Source: Lachnospiraceae bacterium P6B14
GTDB lineage: Bacteria; Bacillota; Clostridia; Lachnospirales; Lachnospiraceae
DNA length: 64,000 bases
Direction: 5' to 3'
Assembly (NCBI GenBank): GCA_000687695.1
Contig: JHWZ01000010.1
Coordinates: 1-64,000, forward strand
Shown here one piece after another: positions 1-8,748 of this stretch; position 1 is the stretch's first letter; every line of letters starts with the position of its first letter. The translations under genes were made by a program, and so were the position numbers. A model generated the notes under the pieces. The model searched no databases. It was not told the DNA's origin and saw nothing but the letters and a program-made list of their open reading frames with translations.

Positions 1-341
<341 letters not shown>

Positions 342-507
342 GTTTTCCTTTTGCTGGCATAAATATCCAGATTAATTGACGAGTATAGTTTTAAAACCAT
401 ACCACTTTGATTTTTTCTGGTGTTCAAAGTTGTTTCACTATTCAATTATCAAAGACCATCTTCATAAAAATAACACGCTTGCGGTTCCTAGCGCGTTAGC
501 AAGTAGT

Positions 508-536
508 ATCTTATCAAATAAATACGCGGATGTCAA
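508..536 (-). promoter_or_regulatory. Promoter of the rRNA operon
   Basis: On the minus strand a perfect -35 TTGACA (536-531) is followed by a 17-nt spacer and a -10 TAAGAT (513-508). It lies about 165 nt before the 16S 5' end, a normal rRNA leader length. The 341-617 interval holds only this leader, the promoter and the terminator of the neighbouring operon; I see no gene in it. Confidence 0.8.
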
Positions 537-555
537 CACTTTTTTTAAAAAAATT

Positions 556-588
556 TAAAAAAAATGAGCCGTGAAGAATTCACGGCTC
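556..588 (-). terminator. Rho-independent terminator of the mtnN-rsbU operon
   Basis: A 10-bp perfect stem, GAGCCGTGAA / TTCACGGCTC (566-575 and 579-588), with a 3-nt loop is followed on the minus strand by a long T-rich run (565 down to about 551). It lies about 30 nt after the stop codon of the phosphatase gene and just before the rRNA promoter. Confidence 0.9.
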
Positions 589-617
589 AAAATTGTCGAT
601 TTTTCGGCTGTTCAGGC

Positions 618-2294
618 CTACTTTTTGCCTTTCCACACGAGACTCATCATCGTGATGTCATCAAACGTGTCATAATCCTCAACAAATCCGGCTATCTCAT
701 CCTTCATTGCAGACAAAAGTTCCTTCGGTGAAACGATTCGATAATCATTCAACACAGCCAGCATACGATCGATACCGAATCTTTCTCCATCCTCCCTCTT
801 TGCATCAGGCACACCGTCCGTGTACAAAAACAGACGATCTCCCGGCTCGAGAGTGGTTTTCTGATCCATATAATCAAGATCCTCCATCGTCGCCAAAGGA
901 GGCATGTTGTTCGTCATAAGAAGCTTGTACGCTCCTCCGCCTCGCAGTATCGCAGGATACTCATGGCCGGCATTTGAGAATGCCAGCTCTCCTGTAGATA
1001 AGGTAAGAACACCGTACCATGCTGTTACGAACAGATCCGACGGATTGTCCTTGCAGAGTTTGTTATTTATATCCCACAGCACCTGCGCCGGTGTCGCTAC
1101 CGCGGACGCATAGGTCTTGATCAGTGTTTTTGCTATGATCATGAACATGGCAGCAGGTATACCCTTACCGGACACATCCGCCATAACGATTCCCACATGA
1201 TCGTCATCGATAGCGAAGAAATCATAGAAATCTCCACCCATCTCCTTGGCCGGGGTCATCGTGGCGTAAAGTGACAGCTTTGGACTCAGACTGAAATCCT
1301 TTGTAAGCATATCTGCCTGAAGCCGGCTGGCAACCTCGAGCTCCGCATCTCTTTTTTCTTTATCAACCTGCATCGCGGAGAGATCGTTTAAGTTTTCCAA
1401 AATATCCATCTGCATCGTCCACACGCCCTGATACAGATCATATATCTCGTCTCGGCTTTTTATATTCAAATCAATAAGCCCTGCCTCCTCTGGCGTTATA
1501 TTCGGCATAGGCTTGAAACGAACCATCTCCCGTGTGATCCTTCCCAACGGATTCACCACTACTCGTTTTGCAAAAAGCACCGCGAGTATGAGTACTACCA
1601 CAACTATCGCGACCACAGCGATAATAATATAGAAGAAATACGTCCATCTCTGCGACATTACTTTATCCATATCGACGTCGCAACCGACCTGGCAAACTAC
1701 CTCCCCGTTGCTGTTTAGTACAGGAGAGAATCCGGAACACAGCCAGCCCCAGTCTCCTGTCGAAATAGTGGGCTCAACCTCTGCCATTCCGTCCATACCC
1801 AAAAATGCCTCTTCACGATCCTCCCAGTATCCGGTCTCATATATCGGTTCTTCGTAATCATCAAGTACGTACATATCCCGCGTGGCATTTTTATCTCCCC
1901 ACTTTACAATGTAGAGATATCTGATGTCTTTCATATTGTCCAGATACTGATGCAGTTGTTCTCTCTGCTCAGAATACTTTGTCCAAAGCCCCTTCTCCTG
2001 GAGATATTTCTGCACCATCATCTCATCATCTTCTGTTTCAGCCTCTTCGCGGAGTGCCTGGAACTCATCGGACTCGGCAACCTTAGTTAGCTCCTCCAAA
2101 AAATCCCCGTCAACAAACGACGCAAAGTTCCTCGCTGAATCCAGCGTCAATCCCTTGAAATAATCATCAATCTGATTCGCGTTGATATAAAATGAAACAA
2201 GCGAGACTCCCAATGCAACAAAAAGCACAGTGAGAACCACAAACAAATACATTTTTAACCCGAACGTGAACCCTCTTTTTTTCCCCTTCGCCAT
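618..2294 (-). CDS. Membrane-bound PP2C (SpoIIE/RsbU-type) serine phosphatase with Cache-like sensor
   Basis: Likely dephosphorylates a STAS-domain anti-sigma antagonist in response to an extracellular signal. The protein (about 558 aa) has an N-terminal membrane segment (about residues 15-37), a roughly 180-residue extracellular region with Cache-like features, a second membrane segment near 223-247, a HAMP-like linker and a C-terminal SpoIIE/PP2C domain. The domain carries the metal-binding signatures EMGGDFYD and ADVSGKGIPAAMFM, so it is probably active. A GTG lies at 2300, but the AGAGGT ribosome site (2301-2306) is spaced 6 nt from the ATG at 2294, which I take as the start. It is the last gene of the operon, 2 nt after the STAS gene, and its likely substrate is encoded directly upstream. 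The ligand is unknown. Confidence 0.9.
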   Translation of the reverse strand: MAKGKKRGFTFGLKMYLFVVLTVLFVALGVSLVSFYINANQIDDYFKGLTLDSARNFASFVDGDFLEELTKVAESDEFQALREEAETEDDEMMVQKYLQEKGLWTKYSEQREQLHQYLDNMKDIRYLYIVKWGDKNATRDMYVLDDYEEPIYETGYWEDREEAFLGMDGMAEVEPTISTGDWGWLCSGFSPVLNSNGEVVCQVGCDVDMDKVMSQRWTYFFYIIIAVVAIVVVVLILAVLFAKRVVVNPLGRITREMVRFKPMPNITPEEAGLIDLNIKSRDEIYDLYQGVWTMQMDILENLNDLSAMQVDKEKRDAELEVASRLQADMLTKDFSLSPKLSLYATMTPAKEMGGDFYDFFAIDDDHVGIVMADVSGKGIPAAMFMIIAKTLIKTYASAVATPAQVLWDINNKLCKDNPSDLFVTAWYGVLTLSTGELAFSNAGHEYPAILRGGGAYKLLMTNNMPPLATMEDLDYMDQKTTLEPGDRLFLYTDGVPDAKREDGERFGIDRMLAVLNDYRIVSPKELLSAMKDEIAGFVEDYDTFDDITMMSLVWKGKK

Positions 2295-2296
2295 AT

Positions 2297-2599
2297 TCAC
2301 ACCTCTATGTTTAAAAGCTTAACAAAACCTGTCACGGTAAAGATCGACATAACCTCCTTTTTAACATGTCTTATAACCACCTTTGCTCCACGCTGGCGCA
2401 TCTTTTTCTGTGTTGTAAGGAATACGCGAAGACCGGTTGACGACACGTAATCAAGCTCCCCCAGATCCAAAACAAGATTAGTTGTCTTGCTTGATGCTGC
2501 GGAAACTGCGTCCTCGAAATCATCGACATTTGTTCCGTCGATCTCACCGGAGATATAAATCACAGTCGCTCCATCCTGGTTTTCTTCCCTAATTTCCAT
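2297..2599 (-). CDS. STAS-domain anti-sigma factor antagonist (RsbV/SpoIIAA-like)
   Basis: A 100-aa single STAS domain. The hallmark phospho-acceptor loop is seen as LDYVSSTGLRVFL, where the serine pair is the phosphorylation site in this family. When unphosphorylated, such proteins bind the partner kinase and release its target. It sits between the anti-sigma-type kinase gene (21 nt upstream) and the PP2C phosphatase gene (2 nt downstream), the classic W-V-U partner-switching arrangement. No sigma factor gene adjoins the module, so the final output is unclear. Confidence 0.93.
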   Translation of the reverse strand: MEIREENQDGATVIYISGEIDGTNVDDFEDAVSAASSKTTNLVLDLGELDYVSSTGLRVFLTTQKKMRQRGAKVVIRHVKKEVMSIFTVTGFVKLLNIEV

Positions 2600-2620
2600 A
2601 TATGCTCCTTTCCCCTTCAG

Positions 2621-3037
2621 TCAACCCGCGTTTTTCGTTATCGTAAGGACATTCTGCCCTTCAGTGTACTCATAGGAAATCCCGTCCACGGTATTTTTGA
2701 CCAAAAATATCCCGAGACCTCCTACCTTACGTTCATCAAGCCCCGACTCCGTGTCAGGCTCCTCCTCAGACAGAGGATCGAACGGTCTGCCGGAATCCTT
2801 GAATGTCATGACCACCCGCAGCGGAGATGCATCTTCATCGATCTTTATACCGATCCATATCACTCCGACCTCCGGATTGTAAGCATAGCTGGAGATATTC
2901 AAAAAAATCTCCTCGACGCACAGCTTGATCTGTCTGATAAACGTTTCATCATCAGTCCTTTTGCGCATTTCCGAAAGCGTGAAATCAAACACCTTTTTCA
3001 GATTTTTCGGAAGCGCTTTTACTTCCAGCTCTGCCAC
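2621..3037 (-). CDS. Anti-sigma-factor-type serine kinase (RsbW/SpoIIAB-like, GHKL ATPase fold)
   Basis: A 138-aa HATPase_c-like protein. The N-box-like segment CVEEIFLNISSYAY and a DSGRPFDPL motif followed by GGLGIFLVKNTVD match the ATP-binding motifs of RsbW/BtrW-type kinases. It is expected to phosphorylate the STAS protein encoded next to it and to sequester an unknown partner. The start is a GTG at 3037, preceded by GGAGGT with 6-nt spacing. In Clostridia lacking sigma B such modules can control targets other than sigma factors; here the target is not encoded nearby. Confidence 0.9.
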   Translation of the reverse strand: MAELEVKALPKNLKKVFDFTLSEMRKRTDDETFIRQIKLCVEEIFLNISSYAYNPEVGVIWIGIKIDEDASPLRVVMTFKDSGRPFDPLSEEEPDTESGLDERKVGGLGIFLVKNTVDGISYEYTEGQNVLTITKNAG

Positions 3038-3076
3038 GCTATCACCTCCATCTTCAGTTCCATCATTCGAACAGGG

Positions 3077-3487
3077 TCAATCCTTCTCCGCTGCCGTCTT
3101 CAGAATCTCATAGAACTCAGGATAAGTCTTTTGCAGACGGATCGGTCTCCCTTCTCCATCCAAAAAACAATGCTCTGAGCCCGCCTCGCAGACAATCTCA
3201 CCCTGCTCATTCTTCATGGAATACTTCATTTTGAGCTTTACGCCCTTGAACTCATCCACGCCGACATCTATAGTGACTACATCAGAAAATGTGGTAGTCT
3301 TCTTATATGAAACGTTCACCGCAACCACCGGCGAGATCACCCCGAGACTCTCCAGCCTCGCATAGTCCCAACCAACCTCGGCCAGATAGGCGACTCTCGC
3401 CTCCTCCATCCACCTCACGTAATTGGAGTGATGAGTGATCCCCATCTTATCCGTCTCATAATACTGAACCTTATGTGTATAAATCAT
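3077..3487 (-). CDS. Acyl-CoA thioesterase, 4HBT (YbgC-like) hotdog fold
   Basis: A 136-aa single hotdog-fold protein. Near the N-terminus, VQYYETDKMGITHHSNYVRW is the 4-hydroxybenzoyl-CoA thioesterase family signature, with the catalytic aspartate/threonine region and a Tyr-X-X-Trp following. It probably hydrolyses acyl-CoA or another acyl thioester; the substrate cannot be told from sequence. It follows mtnN with a 3-nt gap and precedes the anti-sigma kinase gene by 39 nt, so it is almost certainly co-transcribed. No functional link to the phosphatase module is evident. Confidence 0.9.
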   Translation of the reverse strand: MIYTHKVQYYETDKMGITHHSNYVRWMEEARVAYLAEVGWDYARLESLGVISPVVAVNVSYKKTTTFSDVVTIDVGVDEFKGVKLKMKYSMKNEQGEIVCEAGSEHCFLDGEGRPIRLQKTYPEFYEILKTAAEKD

Positions 3488-3490
3488 ATC

Positions 3491-4204
3491 TCATATCACT
3501 TTCTTTACAAGCTCCGTCAGATTGACGATCGCCTTTTCTTTGAAATCATTGTAGGAAAGAGGAGCCTCCCCATCGGCCTTGTCAGAGATCGCGCGTATTA
3601 CTAAAAATGGCACGCTGTTATCGCTGCAGACCTGCGCGAGCGATGCGCCCTCCATCTCGCAAGCCAGAGCATCGAAGTTTGACTCGATGAACTCCTTTTT
3701 CTCTTTGGACGATATAAACTGGTCTCCGGATGCTATAGTTCCTACCATAAGTGTATAATCCGTATCCAGTGAATCATATGCATTCTTAACCATGTCTACG
3801 ACCGAAGCCTTCGTCTCGAAATACACCGACTCATAATCCGGATTCAGTCCCAACTCATATCCAAGCCCCGCAACATCCATATCATGCTGACACAGCCTGT
3901 CGCCTACGACGATATCGCCCTGATCGAGCTTTGATGATATGGCGCCTGCAACACCCATGTTTATTACAAGATCTATGGAATGCTCAGAGAACTCCGGTGA
4001 GCTTTCGATCAACGTGATAAAATGCTGTACGCATGAGGCCATAGCAACCTTTCCGACCTTGGAAACCGTGATGATAAGCTGCGTTTCTCCGTCGTTTTTC
4101 GCGTAATACGGAAATGGAACCACGTCCCTTTTTTCAAAGCCTCCGCCGGACACGAAAGGGGTGATCTCTTCCTCCATAGCTCCTATAATCAATATCGTTT
4201 TCAT
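3491..4204 (-). CDS. mtnN: 5'-methylthioadenosine/S-adenosylhomocysteine nucleosidase
   Basis: Cleaves adenine from methylthioadenosine and S-adenosylhomocysteine in methionine salvage and the activated-methyl cycle. The 237-aa length is typical. Seen are the N-terminal IIGAMEEEI motif, INMGVAGAI, the substrate-binding segment FDALACEMEGASLAQVC containing the Met-Glu pair, and the C-terminal VIRAISDKADG with the catalytic Asp. A GGAGGT ribosome site precedes the ATG. It is the first gene of the five-gene operon ending in the PP2C phosphatase. Confidence 0.96.
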   Translation of the reverse strand: MKTILIIGAMEEEITPFVSGGGFEKRDVVPFPYYAKNDGETQLIITVSKVGKVAMASCVQHFITLIESSPEFSEHSIDLVINMGVAGAISSKLDQGDIVVGDRLCQHDMDVAGLGYELGLNPDYESVYFETKASVVDMVKNAYDSLDTDYTLMVGTIASGDQFISSKEKKEFIESNFDALACEMEGASLAQVCSDNSVPFLVIRAISDKADGEAPLSYNDFKEKAIVNLTELVKKVI

Positions 4205-4308
4205 AACAACCTCCTTTAAAAACGCATTCTATTATAATTCTACCATACGAGGCCTGTATTTTCCACACGAAAATCTTAAAATTTCTTAAAAAAATACAAA
4301 AAAAATGA

Positions 4309-4337
4309 TGGAAAGTAGAAGTCCTCTGTGTTATAAT
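4309..4337 (+). promoter_or_regulatory. Promoter of the diguanylate cyclase gene
   Basis: TGGAAA (4309-4314), a 17-nt spacer and TATAAT (4332-4337), preceded by an extended TG at 4329-4330. Its position shows that the upstream in-frame ATG at 4305 lies inside the promoter and cannot be the start. Confidence 0.75.
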
Positions 4338-4379
4338 GGAGTCTGTGGGAGTATTTTTCAAAAGAAAGAAGGGATGACA

Positions 4380-5825
4380 TTGAAGAAGAAAAAGCGTACA
4401 GCGTTGTACCTTGTTCTCTTAACTTTTGTCGTTTTTGCCCTTCTTATGGGACTTTTGTACTTCATTCATGTCAGAATCAACCAGGATAATGCATATCAGG
4501 CCTCTGCTCTTCTGATAGACCAGGTCAAGCATGTTGTCGAGGAAAACGATGACAAGGTTCGCTCGCTCACCGCTTCCCTAAAGGACGATTACGTAACGCG
4601 TGCGAAGGCTATATCCTTCATTCTTGATAACCAGCCAAAGATCGAAAAAAGAATAACCGAGCTCGCTTGGCTCACAAACCTTTTCTCCATCGACGAGATA
4701 CATCTGTTCTCGCCCGAAGGAAAGCTTTATAGTGGAACGAAACCCGCTTTCTACGGTGACAACCTCAACACCAGCAAAACATTCGGCGTATTTTCGAAGA
4801 TGCTTACCGAGAAAAACTTCACCATGTGCCAGAGTATCCTCGAGGACAACAACACCGGAAAGCAGATGATGTACGCTATCTGTTGGAACGATGCGCACAA
4901 CCGACTTGTAATGGTCGGTGTAGAGCCTATGCGACTTATGAACGAGTTGGCAACAGCTCAGATGGACGCCGTGATCAAGGAGTTCCCCGCATACGAAGGC
5001 GTCGAGATCATCGTAGCAGATGATACTACAGACAAGATTCTCGGAGCCACGACTCAGACACTCATCGGAAAAACGTTAAAGGATGCCAACGTCCTCTATG
5101 ACGGAGATATCAAACTAAACGAGATATCTACCGGCAGCGAGATCATACACGATCAGGTCTACTACTGCTCATATACCCGCTATGACATGTACAAAATCAT
5201 CATAGCACAGAACAGGGGTGTTGTTCAGAAAAATATACCGATCCCTCTGATCCTTGTCGGAGTTTACATGCTTTTTGCGGGTGCGGTAATCCTGCTCATA
5301 GTAAGACGAATGACCAACAGGATCATCAACGAGCACAACAAAGCAAACTCGGATGCGATGACTTCATTCTCCAACCGTCGTGCATATGAGAACGACATCA
5401 AACGTTACGATGAAAAAGGCTATGAGCCGAATCTTTCCTATGTTTCGCTCGATCTGAACGGCCTCAAGCGCGTAAACGATTCGCTCGGGCACGAGGCGGG
5501 TGATAAGCTTATCATCGGTGCTGCATCCGTGATCCATCAGTGCTTCGGCAACTACGGCGAGATGTATCGTATCGGTGGTGACGAGTTCGCTGCTTTGATC
5601 TACGCCGACCTTGACAGACTGACCAAGATAAAAATGGATTTCAAAGAAGCGATGGATGAGTGGTCCGAAGAAAACGGCATGACACTCTCTATCTCCTACG
5701 GTATAGTGAGAGCCTGCGAGGATCCTAATATGTCCTTCTCCGAGATGGCAAAACTTGCTGATGTACGCATGTACAAGAATAAAGATGAATACTATCAGAA
5801 GATGAATCTGGTAAGACGAAGCTGA
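4380..5825 (+). CDS. Membrane-anchored diguanylate cyclase (GGDEF)
   Basis: Synthesises the second messenger c-di-GMP. After a cytoplasmic Lys-rich stretch come a membrane helix, an extracellular sensor region of about 240 residues, a second membrane helix (starting IPIPLILVGVYMLF) and a C-terminal GGDEF domain with an intact YRIGGDEFAAL active site and LDLNGLKRVND metal/substrate motif. I see no RxxD inhibitory site just before GGDEF and no EAL domain. The reading frame is open from 4305, but the promoter excludes that start. AAGAAGGG (4366-4373) directly abuts an ATG at 4374 and is 6 nt from a TTG at 4380, so I favour the TTG. It is monocistronic, ending at a bidirectional hairpin. c-di-GMP could act on the neighbouring type IV pilus cluster (inference). 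Confidence 0.93.
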   Translation: MKKKKRTALYLVLLTFVVFALLMGLLYFIHVRINQDNAYQASALLIDQVKHVVEENDDKVRSLTASLKDDYVTRAKAISFILDNQPKIEKRITELAWLTNLFSIDEIHLFSPEGKLYSGTKPAFYGDNLNTSKTFGVFSKMLTEKNFTMCQSILEDNNTGKQMMYAICWNDAHNRLVMVGVEPMRLMNELATAQMDAVIKEFPAYEGVEIIVADDTTDKILGATTQTLIGKTLKDANVLYDGDIKLNEISTGSEIIHDQVYYCSYTRYDMYKIIIAQNRGVVQKNIPIPLILVGVYMLFAGAVILLIVRRMTNRIINEHNKANSDAMTSFSNRRAYENDIKRYDEKGYEPNLSYVSLDLNGLKRVNDSLGHEAGDKLIIGAASVIHQCFGNYGEMYRIGGDEFAALIYADLDRLTKIKMDFKEAMDEWSEENGMTLSISYGIVRACEDPNMSFSEMAKLADVRMYKNKDEYYQKMNLVRRS

Positions 5826-5845
5826 TCATTTTCTATCATACGTTG

Positions 5846-5877
5846 CAAAAACTCCGCGGAGATCCCGCGGAGTTTTT
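5846..5877. terminator. Bidirectional terminator between the GGDEF gene and the pilus cluster
   Basis: A 9-bp stem ACTCCGCGG / CCGCGGAGT (5851-5859 and 5864-5872) is flanked by an A run on the left and a T run on the right, so it can terminate the GGDEF transcript and the converging pilus-cluster transcript. Confidence 0.85.
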
Positions 5878-6091
5878 AATTCTGATTATCGGTCTGTGGA
5901 GATCCGGCTACCGCTGATGCAGTTACAGCCACTGCCGCATCTCTTAATCCCTTTTCAAATCTCGCATTTTCATATCCGACCAGGACACTGTACAGAACGC
6001 CGAAGCCCCCGACAATGGCTATGAACAGAAGGAAAAACACAAGAGTCCTTATCAGGGTTCGTCTCTTGGTATTTTTATTTGATACTATCAT
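5876..6091 (-). CDS. Small single-pass membrane protein at end of pilus cluster
   Basis: A 71-aa protein with a basic N-terminus (KNTKRRTLIRT), one membrane segment (about residues 15-38, FFLLFIAIVGGFGVLYSVLV) and a short Ala/Val-rich tail. I recognise no family. Its start ATG overlaps the stop of the pilT-like gene (ATGA), so it is translationally coupled and probably part of the pilus system. The 3' end runs into the shared terminator. Confidence 0.6.
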   Translation of the reverse strand: MIVSNKNTKRRTLIRTLVFFLLFIAIVGGFGVLYSVLVGYENARFEKGLRDAAVAVTASAVAGSPQTDNQN

Positions 6092-7149
6092 AAGCGCCTC
6101 TGAACCTGCTCAGGATTCATTGCGTACATCATTGCACTCTCCTCCGAGATAATACCCTTCTTATAAAGGTCCACGATGTACTGATCCATGGATACCATAC
6201 CAAGCGGTGCGCTGGTCTGGATCACGTTGTCGATCTGATAGTTCTTTGAATCACGGATCATGTTACTTACCGCAGGTGTTATCTTCATGATCTCAACAGC
6301 CGGAACCATGCCGCCTCCCTGTTTCGGGATGAGCTGCTGTGAAACTATACAGTTGAGCACCAATGAAAGCTGGATGCGGATCTGCTCCTGCTGGTCAGCA
6401 GGGAACGAGTCGATGATACGGTCAATCGTGTTTACCGCTCCCTTCGTATGCAGCGTAGCTATGACAAGATGTCCGGTCTCAGCCGCACTCATCGCGGTTC
6501 GTATGGTCTCAGCATCACGCATCTCTCCGAGAAGGATTACATCCGGTGCCTGACGGAGCACAGCTCTGAGTCCCGTCAGATATGTCTCAGTATCGATAGC
6601 GATCTCTCGCTGGGAGATGATCGATTTATTATTCCTGTGCAAATACTCGATCGGGTCCTCGAGAGTGATGATATGAGCCGATCTGGTCTTGTTTATCTGG
6701 TCAATGATGCAGGCCTGCGTGGTAGACTTACCGCTGCCGGCCGTACCTGATATGATGATCATACCATGCTTTACCTTTGACAGCTCTACGACTGATTCAG
6801 GTATGCCCATCTCATGATAATCAGGAATATCAAATGCGACTATACGGATAACGCATGACTGAGATCCACGCTGGAAATATGTGTTCACACGGAATCTCGC
6901 AAGATGTCCTATAGCGAAGGAGAAGTCATCGTCTCCTTTCTCCAGGAAATGATCCTTGCTGCGGTGCGCCTGAGTATATATCTCTTCGATGATAGACTCA
7001 GTCGCATCCGGCATCAGTCTCTCCGCAGTCTCAAATACAGGCTGAATATGTCCTGCCACCTTGTAGCTAAGGATACCACCTGTAATGATGAAAATATCTG
7101 AGGCCTTGTTCTCGACCGCTTTAGAAAGTATCTCCTCAAGTTTAGGCAT
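6088..7149 (-). CDS. pilT: Type IV pilus retraction-type ATPase, PilT-like
   Basis: A 353-aa secretion ATPase of PilT length, lacking the long N-terminal region of PilB. Seen in order: Walker A GTAGSGKST, Asp box LEDPIEYLHRN, Walker B VILLGEMRDAETIRTA, His box HLVIATLHTKGA, and a C-terminal AVSNMIRDSKNYQIDNVIQ matching the AIRNLIREGK motif of PilT. It would power pilus retraction at the cytoplasmic face of the membrane. A GGAGGT ribosome site precedes the ATG. It is followed by the 71-aa membrane protein and preceded by the pseudopilin-like genes. No second, PilB-type ATPase is in the window, so either assembly is powered from elsewhere or this enzyme does more than retraction. Confidence 0.92.
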   Translation of the reverse strand: MPKLEEILSKAVENKASDIFIITGGILSYKVAGHIQPVFETAERLMPDATESIIEEIYTQAHRSKDHFLEKGDDDFSFAIGHLARFRVNTYFQRGSQSCVIRIVAFDIPDYHEMGIPESVVELSKVKHGMIIISGTAGSGKSTTQACIIDQINKTRSAHIITLEDPIEYLHRNNKSIISQREIAIDTETYLTGLRAVLRQAPDVILLGEMRDAETIRTAMSAAETGHLVIATLHTKGAVNTIDRIIDSFPADQQEQIRIQLSLVLNCIVSQQLIPKQGGGMVPAVEIMKITPAVSNMIRDSKNYQIDNVIQTSAPLGMVSMDQYIVDLYKKGIISEESAMMYAMNPEQVQRRL

Positions 7150-7161
7150 TTTATACCTCCA

Positions 7162-7695
7162 TTATTCGTCTATGGTAACGGTTCCGGGCATCTGTGCATC
7201 TTCTTCGGAGAATACCGGCATCGAGTCATCAGCCTTCCACTCGGAGGTGTAGACCTTCTTCCATTTGATGATCTGATAACCGGGCTCCTCACCACCCGAA
7301 CCCCAACGAACCAGAACCTCACACTGCAGCTCCTGATTCTCATCTATTTTGCAGGAGTAGGAAGCAAATGCATCCCATCCTATGTATCCGACATTCTCCG
7401 CTACTATACGCTTAACTCCCTTTTTGCTGACCTCTGCCTTGTACAGCTTCACGTCTGCCGGGATATCCTGTCCACTGCGGATCTTCGCCAATATCCCCTC
7501 AGCCTCCGTGTCTGCCTTGTAGTAATTTGTCGTGGCATCAGTAGCCTTGGTAGTAAGGTTAGAGTTTGCCTTTGCGGTAGAAAGAGATAAAAGTGCAAAA
7601 ACAACAAAACAAAGCACGGCAAAAATGGTCAGTATCGAACTGCCACCTACCGTGGTAAAGGACATTTTTCTCTTTTTACGATTGCCTGTTTCCAC
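7162..7695 (-). CDS. Pseudopilin-like membrane protein of pilus cluster
   Basis: A 177-aa protein with a short basic leader, then TTVGGSS and a 25-residue hydrophobic helix (ILTIFAVLCFVVFALLSLS), followed by a globular extracellular part. This plan suggests a minor pseudopilin, although the canonical Gly-(Phe/Met)-X-X-X-Glu cleavage site is not clear; GG/SS may serve. The start is GTG at 7695 with GAGAGGT 7 nt upstream. It lies 12 nt before the pilT-like gene and 49 nt after the preceding pseudopilin gene, in one transcription unit. Confidence 0.7.
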   Translation of the reverse strand: METGNRKKRKMSFTTVGGSSILTIFAVLCFVVFALLSLSTAKANSNLTTKATDATTNYYKADTEAEGILAKIRSGQDIPADVKLYKAEVSKKGVKRIVAENVGYIGWDAFASYSCKIDENQELQCEVLVRWGSGGEEPGYQIIKWKKVYTSEWKADDSMPVFSEEDAQMPGTVTIDE

Positions 7696-7744
7696 TGATG
7701 TTACCTCTCAAAAATCAATAATCTATGGTTCTGTATCATATCTG

Positions 7745-8203
7745 CTATTTCAGAAGCTGGGGCTCTGTCTGCCATGCGACATCCACCGAATAGATGGGCT
7801 CCTTTGCTTCTGCTCCATCCTGAGGTATCTCTACAACAGATACCTTTGCCGTACGGTGAAGCTCCTTTCCGGCAGTCTGTGTCGGATCGTCTGTCTTAAG
7901 TGTTACCTTCAGGCCGTCGTCCGTAAACTCTTTTTCCAGGCTTCCTCCGCCCTGACCGTCAGAATCGGAAACAGACGCTCCAAGCTTGCCTGCCGCCTTA
8001 TCAAGGTCGCCGTGATAAGCCTTTACTATCTCTATAACCTCGGTAGCCCGCACGGATGCGGTCTCCTTCGCAGTGCCGTCCTTTGAGAGCCGATCTGAAT
8101 ATACGAACGCCTGCAGACATATCGCTGCGGCAAACGCAAATACAAATACCATGATCAGCTGCTCCATCAAAGAGAGCGGCGCCTTACTTCTCTGATAATT
8201 CAT
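7745..8203 (-). CDS. Prepilin-like protein of pilus cluster
   Basis: A 152-aa protein whose N-terminus, KAPLSLMEQLIMVFVFAFAA, resembles a type IV prepilin leader: a short basic stretch, a cleavage-like site with a Glu about five residues into the hydrophobic helix, then one long helix. The remainder is a soluble domain without a motif known to me. The start overlaps the end of the upstream DUF4860-type gene by one base. Assignment to the pilus machinery rests on N-terminal architecture and on the PilC-like and PilT-like genes around it. Confidence 0.7.
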   Translation of the reverse strand: MNYQRSKAPLSLMEQLIMVFVFAFAAAICLQAFVYSDRLSKDGTAKETASVRATEVIEIVKAYHGDLDKAAGKLGASVSDSDGQGGGSLEKEFTDDGLKVTLKTDDPTQTAGKELHRTAKVSVVEIPQDGAEAKEPIYSVDVAWQTEPQLLK

Positions 8204-8748
8204 CAGCCGACACCTCCCTCATCCTCGATCAGCTTGCCTTTTGTTCCATTCAAAAGGCTTCTCGCGGAGATCGTAATACTGTTCTCGCGATCCTCTGTAT
8301 CCTTTGCGTGTATCGTGACAACATCATCCTCCATCTCGAAATCGAGACCATGCGCCTCGAGGATAGGACTTCCGTCCTCAGGTTCGATGTTGCTCTCGGA
8401 CAGTGTCAAAAGCTCATAGACATGTCCGTCATAGAAATAGATACGCTGATCATATATATCTCCCTCTACCTCCAAATACAGGTGAAGGGTGTTGATACCA
8501 TCATTTGTCTTCGGTGATGTAAATCCTCCGACAGCAACTGATCCTACCGCGTCTGAAGAACGGATCTTCGCAGCTACGTAGGATGTAATGATGCGGCGGT
8601 TATACGCGTCGTTGTCACGCGCCACGAGACGCTGATAGCTGTTGGCTCCGAGTGCCAGCACCGCGATAACGGTGATCGCGAACACAGCGAAGAGCACCAG
8701 CACAAACGCGCCCTCTATATTATGTTGTTGTTCACCCCTCCGGCTCAT
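8203..8748 (-). CDS. DUF4860-type pseudopilin-like protein
   Basis: A 181-aa protein: short polar N-terminus (SRRGEQQHNIEGAF), one hydrophobic helix (VLVLFAVFAITVIAVLALGA), then a beta-rich extracellular domain. The layout and context fit the DUF4860 family found in Clostridia type IV pilus clusters; I name it from memory of that family. GGAGGT is spaced 6 nt from the ATG. The start lies inside the end of the upstream gene (17-nt overlap), showing tight coupling. Confidence 0.7.
   Translation of the reverse strand: MSRRGEQQHNIEGAFVLVLFAVFAITVIAVLALGANSYQRLVARDNDAYNRRIITSYVAAKIRSSDAVGSVAVGGFTSPKTNDGINTLHLYLEVEGDIYDQRIYFYDGHVYELLTLSESNIEPEDGSPILEAHGLDFEMEDDVVTIHAKDTEDRENSITISARSLLNGTKGKLIEDEGGVG

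Noticed and set aside
4134-4361. 75-codon minus frame crossing the start of mtnN
   Set aside because: It overlaps the mtnN ribosome site in another frame and spans promoter DNA; no coding evidence.
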